A stretch of DNA of 8,673 bases from an uncultured Eubacterium sp. Its GTDB lineage: Bacteria; Bacillota_A; Clostridia; Lachnospirales; Lachnospiraceae. The stretch's first letter is position 1, and every line of letters starts with the position of its first letter. The notes below the pieces were generated by a model. The model did not search any database. It was not told where the DNA came from and saw only the letters and a program-made list of their open reading frames with translations. Where the stretch lies: contig CANTHI010000132.1 in assembly GCA_947653505.1 (NCBI GenBank), positions 1 through 8,673 of the forward strand, given 5' to 3'. Below, one piece after another: positions 1 through 6,200 of this stretch. The position numbers and the translations under genes are program-made.

Positions 1-211
1 AAGCCGAAGCGGCACCTTTAGCTGCTGGCGGAGCCAGAAGCGAACCAGGTGTCGCACCCGTCCGGTACCATAGTCTGGATGCAGAATACTTAGAACTTCT
101 TGCATTCTGGAAAAGTCACAGGCAGACAGATCACCGCCTCCCATCCGGCGTCCGCATAGACAATACGCAACACTTTAATGTAAATTGTTGCATATGCTCT
201 TAAGTTCGCGC
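1..211. other. Non-coding region with several short inverted repeats
   Basis: No gene is supported here. The stretch lies downstream of the MATE stop codon. By eye it contains an imperfect palindrome (163-195) and three short hairpins in the GC-rich first 60 bases: GCCG/CGGC on the minus strand at 3-13, CTGGC/GCCAG with loop GGA at 25-37 (extended outward by GCT/AGC after one mismatch, 21-41), and GGTG/CACC at 48-58. None is followed by a clear T-tract inside the window, so none can be called a classical terminator. A minus-strand frame running on from within the MATE gene (ending at 90) is open, but has no start signal of its own. The dense structure suggests an intergenic repeat or a structured RNA end, which is inference. 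Confidence 0.5.
163..195. repeat. Imperfect 33-bp palindrome downstream of MATE gene
   Basis: Arms GCAACA (167-172) and TGTTGC (186-191) are perfect inverted repeats. After one mismatch the inner TTTA/TAAA (174-177 and 181-184) also pair around a 3-base loop, and after one outer mismatch ATA/TAT (163-165 and 193-195) pair too. That makes 13 of 15 possible pairs. It begins about 17 bases past the MATE stop codon on the minus strand, so it could act as an mRNA 3' stem-loop. It is AT-rich and has no T-run after it, so intrinsic termination is doubtful. Confidence 0.45.
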
Positions 212-1552
212 CTATGGGGAAGATTCCCTCTCCCCATATCTCCTCCAGAAAATTTTCTGCCTCCCCCAAAGAAGCAGTCCCCGCACACAAAGCTCCACTG
301 CCATTGCAACCCACACGCCATGCAGTCCCAGCTGTCCCACCAGAATCAGGGATAATCCGATGCGCACCACCCAGATGCTGAGCAGATTCAGAATACCAGG
401 GATCAGCGTATCTTCTGCCCCGCGCAATACACCGGATGCCACAATGGAAATAGCAAACAGCGGTTCTGCGAACAGTTCAATCCGCAGTACTTCTGCGGCC
501 AGTCCCTGTACCTCCGCGGATGGTGTGAGCATGCGAAATACAAGCGGACATAAAAGCCACATCAGCACACCAGTTACTGTCATCAGAAATGCGCCTAAAA
601 ACAACGCGATATTTCCATACCGCTTTGCGAGCTTATGATCTCCCGCGCCCATACACTGCCCTACCAGTGCGGTAGCGGCGTTGCCGATCCCATATCCTGG
701 CATATAGCAAAGGCTTTCTGCCGTAACGGCAAACGAATTGGCTGCGATTGCTGTCGTACCAAGCGGTGCGATAATACGGGTAGATGTTACCATCGCGCTG
801 CACATGGCAAGCTCCTGTCCTGCCACCGGCAGACCGATTTTCAGCGCACGCCGTAAGATGCCCCGATCCAGCGGGCATCGTTCCCTCCGCCTCAGGCGCA
901 GCTTTTCTGAGCGGACACAGCAGTTCCAGAGCATGGCCATAGAAACGACTGCTCCAGCAAGACCCGTCCCGATCCCTGCTCCCAGCACACCCAGTCTTGG
1001 AATAAAAGCCATATTGAACACCACGTCCAGTACACACATGGACGCATTCAGCGCGCTGGGCGTTACCATATTTCCACTGCACTGCAGGCAGGCAGAAGCC
1101 AGAGAATTGATCTGCATAAACGGGTATGCAAGCGAAAATACCAGAAAATAAGCAGAGGCATTGGAGGCAATTTCTTTCTCCCCGCCCAGCCAGTACGGCA
1201 GATAACCGCTGATTTTTACTCCCGCGCCCAGCAGCAGTACTGAGACTGCAAGCCCTGCGGCCAGACCGTGCTTTAGTACTTTTCTTGCTTCCGCACATGC
1301 ACCTGCGCCGATATAATGGGCAACCTGTACAGAAAATCCAGCCGATATTCCCATAATAAAACTGTTCATCAGCCACGTGCTGCTGGCTACCAGTCCGATA
1401 GCTGCAGAAGCCTGCGGCCCGAGGCGCCCTACCATCGCAGAGTCAATATACTGCATCACAATCGCTGTGATCTGTGTCAGAATAGCCGGAACACTCAGTC
1501 TCCATACACGTAAAAACTGTCCGGCCAGATCTGATGACTTCCATTTTTTCAT
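212..1552 (-). CDS. MATE-family efflux transporter
   Basis: An inner-membrane antiporter of the MATE (multi-antimicrobial extrusion) family, which exports cationic drugs or metabolites in exchange for Na+ or H+. The 446-aa product has the family's usual length and a strongly hydrophobic, about 12-segment pattern. It shows the two-lobe internal repeat: CSGNMVTPSALN (158-169) in lobe 1 matches LRGAEDTLIPGILN (376-389) in lobe 2, and GAGACAEARKVLKHG (82-96) matches GAGDHKLAKRYGN (302-314). A basic loop (214-235) separates the lobes. The first helix carries the typical IDSAMVGRLG (36-45). I chose the ATG at 1552 because it follows a GGTGGAG sequence (spacing is long, about 12 nt) and leaves a normal 14-residue lead before helix 1; an ATG at 1600 would add 16 residues but has no ribosome binding site. 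It is the last gene of a same-strand run; substrate is unknown. Confidence 0.9.
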   Translation of the reverse strand: MKKWKSSDLAGQFLRVWRLSVPAILTQITAIVMQYIDSAMVGRLGPQASAAIGLVASSTWLMNSFIMGISAGFSVQVAHYIGAGACAEARKVLKHGLAAGLAVSVLLLGAGVKISGYLPYWLGGEKEIASNASAYFLVFSLAYPFMQINSLASACLQCSGNMVTPSALNASMCVLDVVFNMAFIPRLGVLGAGIGTGLAGAVVSMAMLWNCCVRSEKLRLRRRERCPLDRGILRRALKIGLPVAGQELAMCSAMVTSTRIIAPLGTTAIAANSFAVTAESLCYMPGYGIGNAATALVGQCMGAGDHKLAKRYGNIALFLGAFLMTVTGVLMWLLCPLVFRMLTPSAEVQGLAAEVLRIELFAEPLFAISIVASGVLRGAEDTLIPGILNLLSIWVVRIGLSLILVGQLGLHGVWVAMAVELCVRGLLLWGRQKIFWRRYGERESSP

Positions 1553-1692
1553 GCAGTCCGTCTGCTCCACCCCCCATCCGTGTAATTTAGCGGATTTCAT
1601 TTCAGATTACCGTATGTCTTTTTCATACCGCAAATGCCGGACTGTCAGCTTTTTCACACTGCTAATGCCATACCGTCAGCTTTTTCATACTG
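1553..1692. other. Intergenic gap filled mainly by 31-bp repeats
   Basis: Between the stop of the Fn3 protein gene and the MATE start there is no rho-independent terminator and no convincing promoter. Most of the interval is the tandem array described separately. The array units contain CTGACA and TATGAA about 15 bp apart, which loosely resemble -35 and -10 boxes, but the spacing is too short for a confident call. Read-through transcription from the gene upstream is therefore plausible. Confidence 0.45.
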
Positions 1693-1727
1693 CTAATACC
1701 GGACTGTCAGCTTTTTCACACTGCTAA
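1616..1727 (-). repeat. 31-bp tandem repeat array overlapping the Fn3 gene stop
   Basis: Four consecutive copies lie at 1706-1727 (partial), 1675-1705, 1644-1674 and 1616-1643 (28 bp, decayed). Each carries, on the minus strand, a core of GTG or ATG followed by AAAAAGCTGAC, then a 7-base variable segment, then a G.ATT.GC.GT stretch. The variants alternate: GTG with AGTCCGG, ATG with GGTATGG, GTG with AGTCCGG, then ATG with a decayed end, which suggests a 62-bp higher-order unit. The first copies are the last codons of the Fn3 gene (S-S-V-K-K-L-T-V-R-Y, stop). Units directly abut with no unique spacers, so this is not a CRISPR. Confidence 0.9.
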
Positions 1728-3090
1728 AGCTGCCATATCTGCGTACCCCGTCAGCCCCTTCTGTATACGCCCGCACTTTATAATAATAAGTTTTGCCGCG
1801 CTTGTGGCTGATTTTGGAATAGTTTGCCGTTTCAGCGTTTTTCAATGTTTTGAGACGGGTATAAGTCCCGTTTTTCTTTGTGCTGCGATAAATCTGGTAG
1901 CCGTCTGCTGTTGCAAACGGCTGCCAGGCCAGCGCGGCCTTCGCAGGTTTGCGTTCTTTTACAGACAGCTTTGTCACTTTGTCCGGTGCCGTTGTAATCT
2001 TTACAGACGGACTGAATTTTCCGTAAATTCTGCTGCCGTCTGCCGCTGTCTGGTATGCACGCAGGCGGAATGTATAGGTCACGGCATATTCCATTTCTTT
2101 TGAAAAAGAAGTTTTCTTTGCACTGGCAATTGTCTTTACCCTGGTATATCGTTTCGTGTCTTCTTCATAGCGGTAAATCTGATAACCGTCAGCCCCGTCT
2201 ATCCGGTTCCACTGAAAAGAAACCCTGCTGCTTTTGTTTTTTGCGGAAAGCTTTAGCTTTGGCGCTGCCTGTTTCTGAAACACCTGTGTTTCCTCCGGCG
2301 GCTGCGTCGTGTCCGGCTCAGACGGCTCCGGCTGTCCGGACGGCTGATCCGGTGCCGGCGGAGTGACCGGTGTCGATGGAGTCACCGGATTGCCCGGTAC
2401 CGATGGCTGGTCTGGTGTGACCGGATAGCCTGGTACCAGCGGCAAATCTGGTATGGACGGCTGATCCGGTGCCGATGGCCCATCCGGTCCAGACGGTGTA
2501 TCTGGCGCCGATGGCCCGTCCGGCTCAGACGGTATATCAGATGCTGTATCTGTACAGATCACTGGTGCTGTCCCTAAGACCGGAACCGTCTGCATGGAAT
2601 ACCCCGTACCACTGATATAGTGCAGGACCGGCTGTGTACTCCCGGATGACGGTGCACCGGCAAATGCTGCCTGTATGCGGAAAGCCTTGCTGGAAGGATG
2701 CAGGTTTAATGTACCGATCACTGCCTGATCTCCTCCCTCAAAAATATCCTGATCCTTTTTTTCAGACATTATAATATCGATCAGATAACTGCCGTCCTGC
2801 CCGCTTACCGCCGCACTCCGGACTCCGCTTTGCGGGCTCTGGCTGTTTTCTTTTAAAAATTCAAACGATGGCTGCTGCATCTGTCCTTCCAGCACGGAAA
2901 CGGTCAGCCAGAACCGCACGGAGGTAACTGCTTCCGGTTCCTCCTGCGGCTTTCTGAGCGTCACCGTGATCTTCTGCTCTCCTGCCACAAGCTCTCCGCC
3001 CGCATCCGCAAATACCGGATGCGGCGAAAGAGCAGGCAGAATCATACAGACTGACAGCAGGGTAAAAATAAATTTTTTTATCTTATTCAT
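1693..3090 (-). CDS. Secreted protein: beta-sandwich (cohesin-like?) domain, Pro-rich linker, two Fn3 domains
   Basis: A predicted extracellular protein of 465 aa. Residues 1-28 form a signal peptide (basic KIKK, hydrophobic core, cleavage near VFA/DA). Residues 33-150 are beta-rich, with ITVTL, VRFWLTV, FEFL, YLIDIIM, then an F.GGDQAVIGTLNL segment and FRIQAAF; this strand pattern recalls cohesin and related carbohydrate-binding sandwiches, but similarity is only by eye. Residues 187-267 are a Pro/Asp/Ser linker. Residues 275-368 and 369-465 are two Fn3-like domains, each with DGYQIYR, a Y/T-R-V/L-K-T turn, and FRLRAY or YKVRAY followed by YG.FS. There is no LPxTG, transmembrane or SLH anchor. 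The start ATG lacks its own Shine-Dalgarno and overlaps a short leader ORF. The neighbouring upstream gene encodes a dockerin-bearing peptidase, so it may be a binding partner; exact function is unknown. Confidence 0.85.
   Translation of the reverse strand: MNKIKKFIFTLLSVCMILPALSPHPVFADAGGELVAGEQKITVTLRKPQEEPEAVTSVRFWLTVSVLEGQMQQPSFEFLKENSQSPQSGVRSAAVSGQDGSYLIDIIMSEKKDQDIFEGGDQAVIGTLNLHPSSKAFRIQAAFAGAPSSGSTQPVLHYISGTGYSMQTVPVLGTAPVICTDTASDIPSEPDGPSAPDTPSGPDGPSAPDQPSIPDLPLVPGYPVTPDQPSVPGNPVTPSTPVTPPAPDQPSGQPEPSEPDTTQPPEETQVFQKQAAPKLKLSAKNKSSRVSFQWNRIDGADGYQIYRYEEDTKRYTRVKTIASAKKTSFSKEMEYAVTYTFRLRAYQTAADGSRIYGKFSPSVKITTAPDKVTKLSVKERKPAKAALAWQPFATADGYQIYRSTKKNGTYTRLKTLKNAETANYSKISHKRGKTYYYKVRAYTEGADGVRRYGSFSSVKKLTVRY
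2290..2542 (-). repeat. Repetitive DNA coding for the Pro-rich linker
   Basis: This codes for a linker built from PD.PS and P.TP units (for example DGPSAPD occurs twice). At DNA level a 36-bp unit at 2471-2506 is repeated next to it at 2507-2542 with a few changes; both begin GCCGATGGCCC on the plus strand. Because 36 is a multiple of three, gain or loss of a unit would change linker length without a frameshift. Linkers of this kind usually separate binding domains on secreted proteins. Confidence 0.8.
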
Positions 3091-3115
3091 ATACTTTTAC
3101 ATATACTTTTTGCAT
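3083..3115 (-). CDS. Ten-codon leader ORF overlapping the Fn3 gene start
   Basis: A possible leader peptide MQKVYVKVYE. Its ATG (3113-3115) sits 4 nt after GGAGG (3120-3124), the best Shine-Dalgarno match in this gap. Its TAA (3083-3085) lies inside the second codon region of the next gene, whose ATG is at 3088-3090, giving an 8-nt overlap. The main ATG is about 29 nt from GGAGG and has only AT-rich sequence before it, so translation of the secreted protein may depend on ribosomes finishing this leader. A second small frame (MEGICKKYM) starts at GTTTATGGAG just upstream. Whether the peptide matters, or only the coupling, cannot be told from sequence; 10 codons can also be chance. Confidence 0.4.
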   Translation of the reverse strand: MQKVYVKVYE

Positions 3116-3118
3116 ATG

Positions 3119-3124
3119 CCCTCC
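3119..3124 (-). promoter_or_regulatory. Strong Shine-Dalgarno (GGAGGG) for the leader ORF
   Basis: On the minus strand GGAGGG is followed by CAT and then ATG at 3115. It is well placed, though slightly tight, for the leader ORF and far too distant (about 29 nt) for the ATG at 3090 of the secreted protein gene. This is the basis for proposing translational coupling. Confidence 0.6.
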
Positions 3125-3130
3125 ATAAAC

Positions 3131-3158
3131 AATCTGCTCCAAAAAATCTGCTCCAAAA
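3131..3158. repeat. Two exact copies of a 14-bp direct repeat
   Basis: AATCTGCTCCAAAA occurs at 3131-3144 and immediately again at 3145-3158. On the minus strand each copy reads TTTTGGAGCAGATT, so each contains a GGAG core like a ribosome binding site, followed within about 10 nt of the second copy by an ATG. The repeat sits between the 30-bp array and the leader ORF, in the presumed 5' leader of the secreted protein gene. Confidence 0.85.
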
Positions 3159-3179
3159 AATTTTAGATTTCCTGCTCCC

Positions 3180-3294
3180 TGACTTTCTGAATTAAAAACT
3201 TACTGTCCCTGACTTTCTGAATTAAAAGCTTACTGTCCAATGACTTTCTGAATTAAAAACTTACTGTCCCTGACTTCTTAAAACTTACTTCCTG
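3180..3294 (-). repeat. 30/31-bp tandem repeat array overlapping the M60 gene stop
   Basis: Three near-identical copies lie at 3180-3209, 3210-3240 and 3241-3270. On the plus strand each runs TGACTTTCTGAATT, then AAAA(A/G)CTTACTGTCC; copy 2 has one G change and one extra base. A fourth, degenerate copy (from 3271 to about 3294) contains the last codons of the M60 peptidase (T-G-S-K-F) and its TAA stop. Copies abut without spacers. On the minus strand the copies repeat a CAGTAAGTTTTTAA motif that mirrors the peptidase's own AGTAAGTTTTAA ending. No terminator hairpin with T-tract is seen in the array. Confidence 0.9.
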
Positions 3295-6200
3295 TCAGAG
3301 TGATCTCCCCTAACTCAGACGGAATCTGAATCACCTGTGTATCGCTGACAACGCGTTCTGCTTCCATTTCTGCTTCCATTATCTGTGCATCATCCACACG
3401 GTACAGTTCTCCCCGCACGCCCTGCAGACTCTGAACCGCCGCCGCATCCCAGTATTCCTTTTCTACGTAGTAGACCCAGGTGCCTTCGGATGTCTCACCC
3501 AGATTCCCGTCTTTTGGATCGGGTGCAAAAATAACCTGATTTGCATGGACTTTATTGTCTTTTGCTCCAATCACATTTCCTTGTGTATCATACAAAAGGA
3601 CTACATTATAGGCTGGGTTTCCTTTGTATGTTCCGGTAAAGACCAGAGCGTCTTTCGGAATCACATCTTCCGCATCGTTTCCATATTTATAGTTTTCCTT
3701 TAAGACGCCCACAGCCGGACGGCCTTCTGTCGTTAAAAATTCCAGATTGTCTCCGGACGGACCGCAGATTTCAATCTCCCGGATGACCGCAGGACTGGAT
3801 TTTTGCAGTGTCAGCCGGATATATCTGGCATCATAAGTACCGATCCAGTTCTGACGTTCTGTTTCTTTTACCGCGTCAAACCATATCATGGCCGCTTCGC
3901 TTTCTTTTGCATGTTGTAACCCTGTATCGTCTTTTTTTACTTTCTGCCAGTCCTCTCCGTCCTGACTGACCTCCACGGTCAGGGAATCGATGCTGCTGCC
4001 CTGATATTTCAAAGCAGTCACTGCTTCCGTACGGTGCATGTCGATCGTAATGAAAGCCGTCCCAGCCACCTGGGCTGCCGACTCGTGATAAGTGCCTGCG
4101 TCTGTCTTATCAAGGTCAGTCAGCCGTGAAATACTGCTTACTTTTTCCGCTCCCACGCGGTCCGGATAGTCTGCGTCATAGCCGCTGTCCGGATCGTCTG
4201 TGTCACGGTCCTTAAGTGTATCATCGTCTGAAATCAGGTTCGTTTCCACGATCGTCCAGTCTGACGCGTCCAGTACACCGTCTGTCTGTATTTTTACAGA
4301 ACCTGCATCTGCTGCCTTTGAATAATTTAAAAACTGATCAACGGCCCGTACTTCGTAGGAGAGCACGCGGTTATTGACTGCACGCACATGATCTGTAAAT
4401 ACCGCGGATGACGCGCTGCCAGACGGCTGGAAGCCTATTACTGTGGACTCTTTTTTCCCGTTGCCTGTCATGCTGCGGATGATCTCATAGCCCAGAATCA
4501 GCTCCGGATCTTTGTCCGTGCGCATCGTAATGGTGACTGCGTCAGATTCTGCGCTGACAGAGGCTGTTACCACATCCTTGTCCAGAATGGTGTCTGAGAG
4601 TTCGCTGTCTTTGTGATCAATCCGATAATCCCTGACTGCATCCGTAACATAATAAATAGCTTTGGTTTCTGTCTCATCAAATTTTTCTGCGTAGGTCTTT
4701 GTCGCCGTATCCGGTACCATTCCCCACCGTTCGAAAAACGTAAGGATGTTCTTTTCCGCAGCCGCGCACGCAAGCCGCATCAGATTCTGGTCCGTCCCTC
4801 CGTTTAAGCTGACTCCGCCCTTCGGCGCCCTTTCCGGATTTCTGGCATAAGTGTCAACTCTTGCGAAGAACAGGTTGTCAAACTGTTCTTTGTAATTGTC
4901 ATATTTACGCCCGTCATTTTTTTCACTGCCATATGCCAGATACAGCTGCCAGTACATAGCCAGCTGCGTCATGACGTTGGAAGAACGTCCGATTGCATTG
5001 GAGGTTACTTTTTTGTATACCTGATCGTAAGAAAAGCGGGTCGTTCCGTTTGCAATCTTTCTCATCAGCTGCGCAAAATAATTGTTTGTAATCTCTGCAA
5101 TCGCGTAACAGCCCTGATTGATATTGTGGCCAATCTCATGCGCGATGCCCCATCCAAAGCTGTTCCAGCTCTTCGCTGCGCCTGCCAGCGTCGCAGAATC
5201 CCACTCAATCCCGATATGATTTCCTGCCGCATACATAAAAGCTCCCGCAAACATCCGCATATACCGGATATTCAGATGGCTGGAAGGCAGCGCATTATTT
5301 CCGTTTTCTGTCCCCGCCTGATCACTCAGTCCTTTATGCTGGTAAAACAGCGTCATCATATCTTCCATCGACTGCAGGGATTTTTCCAGCTGCGCTGTCT
5401 TCGCATCCAGACTGATCCCCTTACCGATACTGTCAAGAACCTGTGAAGCCGGCAGGGAATACATCATCTGCTCCATCATAATATCCGTCGCGTTCAGAAT
5501 ACAGTTTCTGGCATCATATTTTTTGTCCGTATATTTCGTATGTACACTGTCATGTGCTGTTTCCAGGGAAGCTGTGTGCTCCTCCAGCTTTTGTATATAA
5601 GCACGGATTGCCTCTGTACGTCCGGTTCCGGTTTTGCCATACAGATCCAGTACCGGAATGGAACTGCCGCCACTGATACGCACCGCGTACTGATCGGAAT
5701 CATTATTTCCAGTGTATGCCACATAGATCTGCCCGCCATGCTCGACGTCTTTATCCGAAAGCTTTGGAACCGTAATCCTGTTTCTGCCAATCCGCAGCGA
5801 AACGGAACGCGCCAGAGCGGACGACTCCGCATGCTGCTGGGTAAATACAAGCTGAAGCTGCGCCGCGTCACCCGTTCTTTTATTCGGATGTCCGACAAAT
5901 ACAAGCAGCTCTTCACCAGCATAGGCCGTCTTTCCAAGCGGCTGCCATGCATTCAGCCCGCCAAATCCCAGATGACCGTCTTTTTTTGTCGTAATCTGCG
6001 GATGGACCACATAAGCCGCGTCCAGCCCCGTCGTCAGTATTTCTTTTGCTGTCTGAAGCTCCAGTGCCAGCTCTGCATAAAGCGGATGCAGTTCATTACT
6101 TTCCGAATCCCTCGTATTCAGACGCTTCTCCAGCTCTTTGATCGTCTGCTCTGTAACGTCTGATCGCAATGTCGTATGCATATCATCCGTATACAGCGCC

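Noticed and set aside
90..314. Minus-strand frame of 74 codons crossing the end of the MATE gene
   Set aside because: Starts inside MATE coding sequence without a Shine-Dalgarno and runs through the palindrome at 163-195; its tail may be a chance open stretch or part of an intergenic repeat.
633..1376. Long open frame (247 codons) on the minus strand inside the MATE gene
   Set aside because: It overlaps the MATE gene in another frame; its product is rich in Cys, Arg and Gly with no recognisable domain, while the MATE frame has full family features.
1616..1705. Promoters within each 31-bp unit (CTGACA and TATGAA)
   Set aside because: The boxes are only about 15 bp apart and the -10 match is weak; not enough for a feature call.
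3160..3180. Intrinsic terminator after the peptidase (T-run on the minus strand after AAATCTAAAA)
   Set aside because: There is a T-run but no stable GC-rich stem before it, so termination is not supported.
1616..3294. CRISPR array
   Set aside because: Units of 30-31 bp abut directly without unique spacers, copies are few and degenerate, and there are no cas genes.
5540..6163. Plus-strand open frame of 207 codons opposite the peptidase
   Set aside because: Antisense to continuous, well-supported peptidase coding sequence; no domain, no ribosome binding site of note. The other plus-strand frames over the peptidase are rejected for the same reason.
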